Below, piece by piece: positions 7,819-16,325 of a DNA stretch of 19,230 nucleotides. The notes under the pieces were generated by a model. The model was not told where the DNA came from, searched no databases, and worked only from the letters and a program-made list of their open reading frames with translations. Location: positions 1 through 19,230 of the forward strand of contig PUNP01000828.1 of assembly GCA_003551785.1 (NCBI GenBank), in the 5' to 3' direction. The stretch is from Candidatus Brocadiaceae bacterium (lineage in GTDB: Bacteria; Planctomycetota; Brocadiia; SM23-32). The first letter of the stretch is position 1. The number at the start of each line of letters is the position of its first letter. Made by a program: the position numbers and the translations under genes.

Positions 7819-8715
7819 TTAAATCAAATCTTTCGGCCCAAAAAAGTTATCTAATTGCTCTAATCGAACCATAACATCAGGTAAGAACTTGATAAGGGTT
7901 TCAGGGGTAAGTGCGTTTTGACCAGCTTCTTCAGCGCCAAGGTCTCCTGCGAGTCCATGAACTAAAACGCCAAGGCAGGCAGCATCAAGGCATGACATGC
8001 CCTGACCAATAAATGCGCTAATGATTCCCGTGAGGACATCGCCCATTCCTCCCGAAGCCATACCAGGATTACCTGTTGCATTCAGATAGCTCGTATTACC
8101 ATCAGTCACTATCGTTTCATATCCCTTCAAAACGGTGACAACTCCGAATTTTTTGGCTGCATCAATAGCGACCGTATGGCGTTGTTCCTGAACGGCTGCG
8201 GGGCCGTCTAATCCTATTAAACGTGCCATTTCTCCCGGATGCGGGGTTATAACAGCCGGTGCTTCACGCTCTTTCAAAGCGTCCGGCTCATGGCTCAGTG
8301 CGTTTAATGCGTCGGCATCAATGACCAGCGGCTTTCTGATTTCGCGGGTACAGATTGTAACCATCTCAGCAGTTTCCGGTTCCTGCCCAAGCCCAGGCCC
8401 AATTGCACAGACATCGGATTTTTCAGCTAATTGGTCTATCTCCGGAACAGCTAAAAGCGAAATAACTCCGTTTTCATTTTCAGTAAGCGGCAAAGACATG
8501 ATACTGGCACGGTAGAGTTCGCCCACCAGTGCGAGACTTTCCGGTAAAGCAAGGGTGATGAGTCCCGCCCCGGCGATTTGAGCTGCATGCGCAGCAAGGC
8601 AGCCGGCACCAGTCATACCCGGGGAACAGCCGACTACGGCCACGCGTCCAAATTCTCCTTTATGCGCATTCAGTCTCCTGGGTGGTAAGTTCTTCAGTTT
8701 TCTTAACTCTTCCAA
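7819..8715 (-). CDS. nnrD: ADP-dependent (S)-NAD(P)HX dehydratase, stand-alone
   Basis: NnrD repairs hydrated, inactive NADHX/NADPHX back to NAD(P)H using ADP. The 298-residue product belongs to the ribokinase-like carbohydrate-kinase family: GMTGAG (33-38), GPGLG (106-110), DADALNAL (133-140), TPHPGE (157-162) and the catalytic GNPGMASGGMGDVLTG (215-230, with D226). The epimerase partner domain NnrE (YjeF N-domain), often fused in bacteria, is absent, and no separate nnrE gene is seen. Translation appears to start at TTG 8715, with a GAGG ribosome binding site about nine bases upstream. It lies 32 bases downstream of larB on the same transcript. Confidence 0.94.
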   Translation of the reverse strand: MEELRKLKNLPPRRLNAHKGEFGRVAVVGCSPGMTGAGCLAAHAAQIAGAGLITLALPESLALVGELYRASIMSLPLTENENGVISLLAVPEIDQLAEKSDVCAIGPGLGQEPETAEMVTICTREIRKPLVIDADALNALSHEPDALKEREAPAVITPHPGEMARLIGLDGPAAVQEQRHTVAIDAAKKFGVVTVLKGYETIVTDGNTSYLNATGNPGMASGGMGDVLTGIISAFIGQGMSCLDAACLGVLVHGLAGDLGAEEAGQNALTPETLIKFLPDVMVRLEQLDNFFGPKDLI

Positions 8716-8747
8716 AAATAATTACCTCATGAAATAGAGAAAATTGT

Positions 8748-9503
8748 TTAACTCCCGACAGCCAGTGAATTGATCATAGCGGCAATGTAGCCGGCTCCAA
8801 AGCCGTTATCAATATTGACAACCGTCACCCCGGCAGCACAACTGTTCAGCATAGTCAGCAAAGGAGCAAAACCGCCCAGGCTCGTGCCATAACCCACACT
8901 TGTCGGGACGCCGATGACTGGTCTGGCCGAAAGGCCGCCGACAACGCTGGCAAGAGCTCCTTCCATACCGGCAACCACGACTATCACATTCGCACGACGG
9001 ATATCTTCACCGTAGCGCAGAAGGCGGTGCAAACCTGCGACACCTACGTCGTTGATCAGTACCGTTTCAGCGCCCATAAACTCCGCCGTCACCTTCGCTT
9101 CGGCGGCTACCGGTATGTCGCTTGTGCCTGCCGTGATAACAAGCACGTCCCCATGCAGATCAGGCTTTTCCCGCTGCAATACAATGCAGCGGGCATCTTT
9201 AACATATTCCGCCTCCGGAAACATTGTCTTTACAGCTTCATAGTGCTCCACCGACGCCCTTGTTCCCAGGAGGGTATCGCTTTTGGACACAATAGCTTCT
9301 GAAATCGACATGACTTGCTCCGGAGTTTTCCCTTCGCAAAAAATAACTTCGCCCTGTCCGCATCGCAGTCCGCGATGATGATCAATTTTTGCAAAACCTA
9401 AATCCTGAAAAGGGAGGTCCCCGAGTTCACGCATCACTTCATCTACGGACACTTCACCCTTTTTAAGGTTCGATAATAGTTCTCTTAGCTGTTCCGTACG
9501 CAT
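8748..9503 (-). CDS. larB: NaAD carboxylase/hydrolase LarB, nickel-pincer cofactor synthesis
   Basis: LarB carboxylates C5 of the pyridine ring of nicotinic acid adenine dinucleotide (NaAD) and cleaves it, giving the biscarboxylic mononucleotide used by LarE. The 251-residue product has a variable N-terminus, then DHHRGLRCGQGEVIFCEGKT (41-60) and a PurE-like C-terminal domain with TAGTSDIPVA (124-133), AGMEGALASV (178-187), GYGTSLGG and SCAAGVTVVNIDNGFGAG. C222 and E181 correspond in context to the catalytic Cys221 and Glu180 reported for Lactobacillus plantarum LarB. The open frame runs further upstream, but ATG 9503, just after the hepT stop and with a GGAG upstream, fits the family N-terminus. 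larE is at 2724-3566; larC is not in the window. Confidence 0.95.
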   Translation of the reverse strand: MRTEQLRELLSNLKKGEVSVDEVMRELGDLPFQDLGFAKIDHHRGLRCGQGEVIFCEGKTPEQVMSISEAIVSKSDTLLGTRASVEHYEAVKTMFPEAEYVKDARCIVLQREKPDLHGDVLVITAGTSDIPVAAEAKVTAEFMGAETVLINDVGVAGLHRLLRYGEDIRRANVIVVVAGMEGALASVVGGLSARPVIGVPTSVGYGTSLGGFAPLLTMLNSCAAGVTVVNIDNGFGAGYIAAMINSLAVGS

Positions 9504-9510
9504 TGTCGTC

Positions 9511-9942
9511 TTACTCCGCTGTGTTCGAGTTAATCCATTCCTCAATTTCGCATATAAACTGTTCAAAATCGTCCAGTTTGTTGGTGAAAATGGAATAAAG
9601 CACGTTAAGGTCAACGTCTTCATAATTATGTACGATTTTATTTCTGAACTGCGCCATCATCCTGCCCGTATTTTCCATTCCCTCGCTGATGACTCCGTTT
9701 TCTGCTAAAACAGCGAAGGCTTCGGCATAAGTCTTCGGCTCGCGCATTTTATCATCTGAAATGATATGGTGAGCTATATCCATGGCGGATTCTACTGCAA
9801 TTTGGAGCGTGTGAACGACGAATCTTTGGGAGCGAATGTCGAGTTTAAATTTTCGATAGTTTATATCTTTAGCATCCCTGAGTTGCGAAATGTAATTTTT
9901 CAGATTGTTAAGTAAACCGTTAGCTATCTCTTTATTTACCAT
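9511..9942 (-). CDS. hepT: HepT-type HEPN toxin (DUF86)
   Basis: A 143-residue all-helical HEPN ribonuclease toxin. The catalytic R-x4-H motif is intact and carries the tyrosine that defines HepT: R100, H105 and Y107 in RNKIVHNY. In characterised MntA-HepT pairs the antitoxin adds AMP groups to this tyrosine and so blocks the RNase; the residues for the same chemistry are present here. ATG 9942 overlaps the mntA end by 11 bases and is preceded by AAAGGAGG inside mntA, so the two are translationally coupled. An upstream extension of 33 residues in the same frame would run far into mntA and is rejected. larB begins 7 bases after the stop. Confidence 0.9.
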   Translation of the reverse strand: MVNKEIANGLLNNLKNYISQLRDAKDINYRKFKLDIRSQRFVVHTLQIAVESAMDIAHHIISDDKMREPKTYAEAFAVLAENGVISEGMENTGRMMAQFRNKIVHNYEDVDLNVLYSIFTNKLDDFEQFICEIEEWINSNTAE

Positions 9943-10342
9943 CCTGCCACGCCCTCCTTTTACGTCGGTAGTATTTAGCATCCTGGTATGTCTTAAACGA
10001 AACCAATTCGAATTTAGCCCGCCTGGCCGGATCGGTTTCAAACAGGCGCTCCCCCGTTCTTAAGACTTCATGCTGGAGGAACGGATTAGCTTTATTCATC
10101 ACAACAACATCCACTTCGCATTCCATTCTTTTGTCAAGGTAAGCACCCAGCCGGAGTTCATATAACGGGTCTTGTTCCAGTATCACCGGTTCCAGGAAGA
10201 CGGCAATATCCAGATCGCTTTTCTCATGGGCTTCGCCACGGGCATGTGATCCGAATACGTAAAAGACTAGCACTTCCGGAAACTTTTCTCGGATTTCCGG
10301 TTCCAAGCTCTTGAGCATTTCTATCGTGTTTTTCGGGTTCAT
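9932..10342 (-). CDS. mntA: MntA-type nucleotidyltransferase antitoxin
   Basis: A minimal nucleotidyltransferase of the polymerase-beta fold that serves as antitoxin to HepT by AMPylating it. From ATG 10342 (136 residues) the motif G-S-x10-D-x-D is complete (G31, S32, D43, D45 in GSHARGEAHEKSDLD) and the third metal-binding aspartate is D78 in CEVDVVVMN, so it should be active. The start is uncertain: the frame is open to ATG 10438, which overlaps the tsaD stop by four bases (ATGA) and would add 32 residues unlike the family. I prefer the shorter form because it begins just before the first conserved helix, but no strong ribosome binding site supports either. Partner of the downstream hepT. 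Confidence 0.88.
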   Translation of the reverse strand: MNPKNTIEMLKSLEPEIREKFPEVLVFYVFGSHARGEAHEKSDLDIAVFLEPVILEQDPLYELRLGAYLDKRMECEVDVVVMNKANPFLQHEVLRTGERLFETDPARRAKFELVSFKTYQDAKYYRRKRRAWQDGK

Positions 10343-10434
10343 GTGAGATTCGTCATTTTTACGGTTACCAACAGCCTGTACAATCATGTTACATGTTGCA
10401 CGGATAGTTGTATTTGTGCGTAAATACTGATTAC

Positions 10435-11451
10435 TCATGAGGGCACGGCTTCGAGGCTTAGGTTGGCACGCCTTCCGTTATTATACAAATGATAGCCGAG
10501 TCCGGCAATGATAGCAGCGTTATCCCGACAAAGATTGAGCGGTGCCATAATAAGTCTGATGCCTTTATCCGCTGCTTTGGCACGCATCCTGTCCCTGAGC
10601 AGTTCATTTGAAGCTACACCACCGCCCAGTAAAATTGATTTCACTTCATATTTTTCAGCAGCTTTACATGTTTTCTCTACTAAAACATCAACTGCGGCTT
10701 CCTGAAAAGAAGCTGCTACGTCCTCGACAAAACCTTCAGGATATTTGGCTTTATTAATGTCTTCTTTCGTTGCATTTTGTCCGAGACAGTGATAAAGCAC
10801 GGCTGTTTTGAGTCCGCTGAAACTGAAATTGAAATGGTCGGCGTCTTTCCATGGCCGGGGCAGTTTTACGTAATGCGGATCGCCATTTTTAGCTGCTTTG
10901 GCGATCGCCGGCCCGCCTGGGAAGCCGAGCCGGAGTATGGTGGCGACCTTGTCAAAAGCTTCTCCGGCTGCGTCGTCGACTGTGGCGCCGATCTCAGTGC
11001 TTTGAAGTGGCCCTTCAGTCAGATACAAACTCGTATGTCCGCCACTGACGACCAGGCTGAGCGCAGGAGTTTCCGGTTCCTTTTCACCCATCCAGGCACC
11101 GTATATATGTGCACGTAAATGATTGACATCAATCAGTGGGGCGTCCAAAGCCCAACTCAGCGCTTTAGCCGCCGTAACTCCGATCAGCAGAGCCCCGATC
11201 AGCCCGGGCCGGTTCGTTACCGCTATGGCGTCTATTTGTGGCAGAGATATGCCGGCTTCGCTAAGCGCTTTGTCTAACACAGGCAGGATGTTTTCAATAT
11301 GCCTGCGGCATGCTACTTCCGGCACTATCCCGCCGAATGCCGCATGAACAGCCTCCTGGCTGCTGACGACATTTGAGAGAATAGACCGACCGCCCGCAAC
11401 CACTGCGCATGCCGTATCGTCACAAGAGCTTTCTATTCCGAGTATTTTCAT
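10435..11451 (-). CDS. tsaD: tRNA N6-threonylcarbamoyladenosine transferase TsaD
   Basis: TsaD transfers the threonylcarbamoyl group to A37 of ANN-decoding tRNAs, together with TsaB, TsaE and TsaC; it is generally essential. The 338-residue product has the family length. It begins MKILGIESSCDDTACAVV, has the metal-binding histidines H111 and H115 in NHLRAH, the SGGHT motif (136-140), a Gly-rich LGGGVASN nucleotide-binding loop and the final metal aspartate D310 in LCRDNAA. It follows the SorE-like dehydrogenase by only 3 bases, so an essential gene sits inside what looks like a sugar-metabolism transcript. tsaB and tsaE are not in the window. Confidence 0.96.
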   Translation of the reverse strand: MKILGIESSCDDTACAVVAGGRSILSNVVSSQEAVHAAFGGIVPEVACRRHIENILPVLDKALSEAGISLPQIDAIAVTNRPGLIGALLIGVTAAKALSWALDAPLIDVNHLRAHIYGAWMGEKEPETPALSLVVSGGHTSLYLTEGPLQSTEIGATVDDAAGEAFDKVATILRLGFPGGPAIAKAAKNGDPHYVKLPRPWKDADHFNFSFSGLKTAVLYHCLGQNATKEDINKAKYPEGFVEDVAASFQEAAVDVLVEKTCKAAEKYEVKSILLGGGVASNELLRDRMRAKAADKGIRLIMAPLNLCRDNAAIIAGLGYHLYNNGRRANLSLEAVPS

Positions 11452-11454
11452 TGC

Positions 11455-12774
11455 CTAATTCTGCGTATCCGGCTCAAGTTTCAACGCTTCGCAAGAAAGG
11501 AGAAAGGTTTCTGCTTCGGTATTCCAAATACCATTATTCTTTTTACATAATTTATCGAGTTCACGATAAACATCGGCCAGGGGCTGTTGCGCTTCTTGTG
11601 CCTTTTCATCGAGTTCGTCGATAGCGGTCATCGGCATCGAAACCGTCGTGTAGACCATCTTTTTGCCGCCGGGGATGTCAGGCAAATTCAAAATAGTGTC
11701 GGCGGCACTGTCAAGCCCGCCCACATGTGTTACCATACCGGCGGGGTTGATGCGTTCTTCGCCCATATATTTAAGTGCCAGTCGCATGTCTTCGGTATTG
11801 CCACCGCTGGTTCCTACCAGATGGTGACGTTCATAATGTACGTTATAGAAATTCAGGCTGGCTTTGAAGTCTTTCTTAGTCGGCCCGGCAAAGAAATTCA
11901 GGCAGCCGTCGCGTCCTAACAGCGAATCACCCTGTTCAATAACCGCCGGATGCGGAAAAAAAATAAATACGTCGTCCATCATCCGTCCTTCGGTGATTTT
12001 TTCGAGGTAATCCTCTAAAGAACCAGCATTGGCCGGCAGATTGTTCGGATTCAGGTAGATCAGTTCGACTCCGTTTTTAGCGGCTTCTTCGATGGTATAC
12101 AGTGCCTTTGCTTTATTAAGCCTGTCCTGATCGATATCTGTAACTATCAGAAGTTTGGGACGCCGATCCGAATGGATAGCTAAGTCGATAGCTCCTTCTC
12201 CCATAGGTCCCGCAGCGGCTAATAATGCACAATTGCCGCCTTCTTTAATCCCGAACTCATGCTCATAGCGGCCCGGTTTGGAATGATGATACTGCGCGCG
12301 AAACGCCCCAACCACACATGACATAGGTTCAGCAAGAGATGCTTTGAAGAAAGCATCTCCCTCATATGGCAACAGACAGTCCACTTCCATAACTTCGCGG
12401 GGGATGATAATCTTCTGTGAATTACCACCGATCCATTGGAAGGAATATCCCGGGGCATCCAGCGAACCTTTGTACATCAAAGCGGGCTGAACGCTGAATT
12501 TTTGCCCTTCCTCAAAGGAATCCTGCCATTTTGCGCCGACTTTCAGCAGGCGTCCGGCAAATTCATGCCCGATAATTATAGGGTTATCAGCGACATCGTT
12601 GGGAACTCTTTTATGTTCTGCACCCTGTTTCGCCGCTTTATGTGAAGACATACATATTCCGTTGGTAATTATCTCAGCCAGTATCTCATCATCGCCGGGC
12701 TCGGGTAATTCAAAATTCTCCAGCCTGAGGTCTGATTGGCCATATAATCTTAATGCCATATTACTTTCAGCCAT
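11455..12774 (-). CDS. Zinc-dependent medium-chain dehydrogenase, L-sorbose-1-phosphate reductase-like
   Basis: A 439-residue medium-chain alcohol dehydrogenase. From memory of the family, the segments ALRLYGQSDLRLENFELP, GHEFAG, SVQPALMYKGSLDAPGYSF, SLAEPMSC and NFYNVHYERHHLVGTSGGNT resemble sorbose-1-phosphate reductase (SorE), which interconverts L-sorbose 1-phosphate and glucitol 6-phosphate. Catalytic zinc ligands are likely C41 (NGICMSS), H70-E71 (GHEF) and E149 (AEP). The four-cysteine structural zinc loop of many relatives is absent. A Rossmann region follows (about 183-215, with GPMGEG). Its ATG is preceded by AGGAG at 7 bases. It lies 38 bases downstream of the mannosidase, so a role in using a mannose-derived or other sugar phosphate is plausible, but the true substrate is unknown. 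Confidence 0.82.
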   Translation of the reverse strand: MAESNMALRLYGQSDLRLENFELPEPGDDEILAEIITNGICMSSHKAAKQGAEHKRVPNDVADNPIIIGHEFAGRLLKVGAKWQDSFEEGQKFSVQPALMYKGSLDAPGYSFQWIGGNSQKIIIPREVMEVDCLLPYEGDAFFKASLAEPMSCVVGAFRAQYHHSKPGRYEHEFGIKEGGNCALLAAAGPMGEGAIDLAIHSDRRPKLLIVTDIDQDRLNKAKALYTIEEAAKNGVELIYLNPNNLPANAGSLEDYLEKITEGRMMDDVFIFFPHPAVIEQGDSLLGRDGCLNFFAGPTKKDFKASLNFYNVHYERHHLVGTSGGNTEDMRLALKYMGEERINPAGMVTHVGGLDSAADTILNLPDIPGGKKMVYTTVSMPMTAIDELDEKAQEAQQPLADVYRELDKLCKKNNGIWNTEAETFLLSCEALKLEPDTQN

Positions 12775-12812
12775 CTTATAACTCCTGTTTGTAAAGGAAA
12801 AAGTTTTTGATT

Positions 12813-15800
12813 TTATACTAACTTTATTTTAAATGTTTTTATCTCAAACGGTGTAAACTCCAGTTCATGTGATTTGCCGCTCAGCGGGTCTCCATCCTGC
12901 CATTCCATCAGGTCACATGGCACCAGAGCGTCGCCGGCATGGAGAGTAAGTTTGCACTTTGCAAACCGGCCCCTGTTTTCAACTAATCGAATAACCAGCG
13001 TGTTCGGTTCCTTTTCAGCTCTTTTCAGTGCCGCCAGCGTTATTCCATCCCCGTCAATTTCTACCGGTATACACATATTGATCAATCCAGGGGCCACGAT
13101 AGGGGGGAAGTTGAGACGCTGCGCTTCTTCTATCACATCGGACTCTATGAGCGTACCGGTATGCGGGAGCAGAGCATAGGTGAAACTATGCGTTCCGATA
13201 TCCGCGTCGGGGTCCGGATGCACCGGCGAGCGCAGCAGGTTGAGGTCAAGCACATTCTTCAGCACTTTGTAGCCGTATTTGCAGTCATTCAGCAAAGCTA
13301 CACCGTAGTCGTTATTCGAAAGGTCGGCATATTTGTGCGCCGCTACTTCAAACTTTGCCATGTCCCAGCTTGTGTTGCGATGAGTCGGACGTGCTGTATA
13401 GCCGAACTGTACATCACAGTTAGCTTCACGCACGTGGACAGCAGTCGGGAATGAGGTTCTTAACATCTTATGGCGTTCATCCCAATCGACAACGGTTTCA
13501 AAATCAAGTCGTTTGCTACCGCTGCGCAGGATAATGTTCTGCTCTATTTTTGAGTTCCCTATCGCCAGTTTAAACTTAACGCCCTGCATAATATCACTTT
13601 TCCCGAGCGGCTCGACCCGCTCGCATGACGGGGATTCCAGGAATTCTTTCTCATAATACACATCGATATCCCAGGCGTCCCAGTTAGCCGGTCGGTCAAC
13701 ATAAAGCGAAATTTTATTCCCGACGGTACCCGCTTCCAGCATCTCACGCTGCAATCCCTTATCATAGACCGAAAGCACTTCTCCGCATTCATTAAGCTCA
13801 TAGCGTATCAAATCGTTTTCCAGTATATTCCATTCAGGCGTTTCACCGTGCACGGCGGTACCGTCGCCGGTTTTGTGTATTTCCAGCGATGACAGAGCGG
13901 GCATTTCGACTTTCAACATCGTGAATCCGCCGTCGTGGTGGACGGGCATTTTGCAGCCACCGGCATTTTCTACTTCGGCCAGGTGCCATGAGTTCGGCAG
14001 CTTTACCAGCCCGTCATAAGACGTGGCTAAAGTGTTGACAAGCGTCAATGATTTACCTTTCTGTACGACATCCGGGTTGTTTTCGACGGCTTTTTCCACC
14101 AAGTTGTCGCACGTGCGAATACACTCGCCGTATTCTTTTTCTGTTACCTCATAGACCTTCTTTATCGATGAACCGGGCAGTATATCGTGGAATTGGTTCA
14201 GCAGCAGCGTTTTCCACATACTGTCCAGCTTATCAACGGGGTAGTATGAAAGAGGAAGTGAGGAATATGTGAATTCCACATCGCGCAGTTTCTTTTCCAA
14301 AGTGCGGTTGCCTTTTTTAGTTTTAGCCTGGGTCGTGAGTGTCGCTCTGTGCAATTCCAGATAAAGTTCCCCATCCCAAACCTCGAGCTGGTCTTTATGT
14401 TCGCCCAGGCGGTTAAAGAACCCTTCTGCCGTTCCCATCCGCACTTTAGGGGAGCCTTCCATATCCCGAAGGCGATTAGCGCGTTCTATATGATTTTCTT
14501 TCGGCCCTCCTCCGCCGTCACCCACTCCGAAAAGGCACATGTATTCATCAAGCATATGGCCTTCATTGAAAGCATTTTGCGCTTTTATCTGGCTTTCGGG
14601 CAGCATTTGCGAGTTATAATTATCCTCAGGAGGGAAGTGAACGACGACCTCGCTCCCGTCGATGCCCCGCCAGCGAAAAGTATTATGCGGGAACTCGTTA
14701 AACTGACTCCATGAAATTTTCTGTGTTAGAAAATATTCAACTCCCGCCTTTTTCATTATCTGCGGTATAGCCGCGGAATAGCCGAACACGTCAGGAATCC
14801 AGAGGTTGCGTACATTGACGCCGAATTCATCCATGAAGAAGTTCTTACCATGCAGGAACTGACGCACTAAAGATTCTCCACTTGTTATATTGCAGTCAGC
14901 TTCGACCCACATAGCGCCCTGCAGCTCCCAATTGCCTGTCTGGACATATTTTTTTATTTTTTTGTAGAGCAGCGGATAATGCTGCTTGATGAACAGATAA
15001 TGCTGCGGCTGGGATGCACCGAAAACATATTCCGGATACTTTTCAATCAAAGCGACCTGGCTGGCGAAGGTTCTTGCGCATTTACGCATAGTTTCTCTTA
15101 CGGGCCAGAGCCACCCGGTGTCGATATGAGCATGGCCAACCGACACGGCTGTCAACGCCGAGCCGCCCGCGGGGGGGGCGAAAAGCTCCTTCAACACTTC
15201 TCTGGCGTCCGCCGCATTCGAACGGTCGTCACCATAGACGTCAATGGCCTGGTTCAGAACATACAGCAGCCGGCGCACTCTTGGTGCGAGTTGCGGCAAT
15301 TCCTTTTCCGTGCCCCATGGACTTTCTTTGCCGGACGGCCTTCTATCGACATAATTTGCTTGTAATGTGCCGAACAACGCTTCAAAGTCAAGGATGAAAT
15401 GCCAAAGTTCTGCGTCGAACACGGCCAGATCGAGTGACACTACTTTACCTTCGTATGTTCCATGCCTTTTCGGGCAATTTCTCGGCGGGTCATTATCTTT
15501 ATTCACGCCGAACAGTGCATTGGCAGCGGCTTCAACCCAAAGGTCAACAGTCCCACTCTCGCATACCGAAGGCGGCAGATGATAAAGGTCCCGGCCCGTC
15601 TCAACTGCGAAAACCGAGCCATTCGTCAGTCCCTGAACAGGGCATCCGTCGGAATCGAAGATGCAGGCCTCGCCATTGAAATCAATTCTGGCTGCTAATT
15701 TCTTCTTCTGCCAATTTTCCGGGATATCGCCGGTTATATGGAACCAGGCGCTGTCCCACTCTCTGCCCCATACTTCGCCTTTCTGAATCTCCTTATATTC

Positions 15801-15953
15801 TCCGTCCAATCGCCGGTCAAAAGGAACCGGATCGGTGGAATGTCTATAAACCGCTTTCAAAGGCATAGTATCAATCAATACTTCATCCTTACTCAGCCTG
15901 TCCAGAAAATTTATGGCACGATCGTAATGTATAGCTATCTGATCATTTCGCAT
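12813..15953 (-). CDS. GH38 alpha-mannosidase
   Basis: A 1046-residue cytoplasmic glycoside hydrolase of family 38, which removes alpha-linked mannose from glycans. No signal peptide is seen. An N-terminal beta-rich domain (about 1-260) is followed by the catalytic domain with the zinc site GHAHIDTGWLWP (H276, D278) and the nucleophile region WIPDVFGYSAAIP (D388). Then come the middle helical domain containing NQFHDILPGSSI and a long C-terminal beta domain ending in FEIKTFKIKLV. The length fits the bacterial/eukaryotic cytosolic type. Being intracellular, it probably acts on imported manno-oligosaccharides. A candidate promoter lies just upstream, and the next gene on the transcript is the SorE-like dehydrogenase. 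No clear ribosome binding site precedes ATG 15953. Confidence 0.95.
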   Translation of the reverse strand: MRNDQIAIHYDRAINFLDRLSKDEVLIDTMPLKAVYRHSTDPVPFDRRLDGEYKEIQKGEVWGREWDSAWFHITGDIPENWQKKKLAARIDFNGEACIFDSDGCPVQGLTNGSVFAVETGRDLYHLPPSVCESGTVDLWVEAAANALFGVNKDNDPPRNCPKRHGTYEGKVVSLDLAVFDAELWHFILDFEALFGTLQANYVDRRPSGKESPWGTEKELPQLAPRVRRLLYVLNQAIDVYGDDRSNAADAREVLKELFAPPAGGSALTAVSVGHAHIDTGWLWPVRETMRKCARTFASQVALIEKYPEYVFGASQPQHYLFIKQHYPLLYKKIKKYVQTGNWELQGAMWVEADCNITSGESLVRQFLHGKNFFMDEFGVNVRNLWIPDVFGYSAAIPQIMKKAGVEYFLTQKISWSQFNEFPHNTFRWRGIDGSEVVVHFPPEDNYNSQMLPESQIKAQNAFNEGHMLDEYMCLFGVGDGGGGPKENHIERANRLRDMEGSPKVRMGTAEGFFNRLGEHKDQLEVWDGELYLELHRATLTTQAKTKKGNRTLEKKLRDVEFTYSSLPLSYYPVDKLDSMWKTLLLNQFHDILPGSSIKKVYEVTEKEYGECIRTCDNLVEKAVENNPDVVQKGKSLTLVNTLATSYDGLVKLPNSWHLAEVENAGGCKMPVHHDGGFTMLKVEMPALSSLEIHKTGDGTAVHGETPEWNILENDLIRYELNECGEVLSVYDKGLQREMLEAGTVGNKISLYVDRPANWDAWDIDVYYEKEFLESPSCERVEPLGKSDIMQGVKFKLAIGNSKIEQNIILRSGSKRLDFETVVDWDERHKMLRTSFPTAVHVREANCDVQFGYTARPTHRNTSWDMAKFEVAAHKYADLSNNDYGVALLNDCKYGYKVLKNVLDLNLLRSPVHPDPDADIGTHSFTYALLPHTGTLIESDVIEEAQRLNFPPIVAPGLINMCIPVEIDGDGITLAALKRAEKEPNTLVIRLVENRGRFAKCKLTLHAGDALVPCDLMEWQDGDPLSGKSHELEFTPFEIKTFKIKLV

Positions 15954-15986
15954 TGTCGTATTTTTATTGCTAATGTTTCATGACTT

Positions 15987-16015
15987 TTATTACAAAATAA
16001 AGAAACTTAGTGTAA
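15987..16015 (-). promoter_or_regulatory. Candidate sigma70-type promoter for the mannosidase run
   Basis: On the minus strand TTACAC (16015-16010) and TAATAA (15992-15987) are separated by exactly 17 bases. Transcription would begin near 15980, about 27 bases before the mannosidase ATG. Each box has two departures from consensus or fewer, but AT-rich sequence produces such matches by chance. Confidence 0.4.
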
Positions 16016-16060
16016 CAGATTAGTGGATTTTAGGCAAAAGGAAAGTATACAACTCTGTTT

Positions 16061-16146
16061 TCGCCCCAGCGGGGCGAGGTTAGGTAGCCCCTGGTTTTAA
16101 CCAGGGGGATAAATGATGAAGAGTTTAATGCGCCCCGGAGGGGCGC
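16061..16146. repeat. Cluster of three REP-like palindromes
   Basis: Three GC-rich hairpins follow one another: 16061-16077 (stem TCGCCCC, loop of 3), 16088-16107 (stem CCCCTGGTT, loop of 2) and 16130-16146 (stem GCGCCCC, loop of 3). The first and third are variants of the same unit. Such units resemble the REP-type palindromes often mobilised by IS200-like (RAYT) transposases; no such transposase is in the window. Confidence 0.7.
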
Positions 16147-16176
16147 GGTTGCACTTAAAGCTGCGGGATTTGCCCA

Positions 16177-16325
16177 TTATTGCCTTTTCGGCCACGCCCC
16201 CTGGAAACCCGGCTCGTAGTGGACGCTTTCAAGCGTCCCGGGGAGCGCATAGCAATTTCCGGACTCCGGAGCCCTTGAAAGGGCTCGCTACGAACCTTTT
16301 ATTGCCTTTTCGGCCAAGCCCTTAG
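16177..16325. repeat. Composite repeat with 18-bp direct ends and two hairpins
   Basis: An 18-base direct repeat, TTATTGCCTTTTCGGCCA, is at 16177-16194 and 16299-16316. Between them are two perfect hairpins, 16221-16238 (stem GGACGCTT) and 16269-16286 (stem GAGCCCTT), flanked by near-inverted GGCTCGTAG and CTACGAACC. The end sequence CCTTTTCGGCCAAGCYCTTAG recurs at 17657-17677 (20 of 21 identical). Confidence 0.7.

Noticed and set aside
9504..9623. 40-residue N-terminal extension of LarB.
   Set aside because: It would overlap the hepT coding end, and the family N-terminus fits ATG 9503.
16061..16325. Possible CRISPR array, because of repeated palindromic units.
   Set aside because: Units differ in sequence and spacing, there are no regular spacers, and no cas genes are present.
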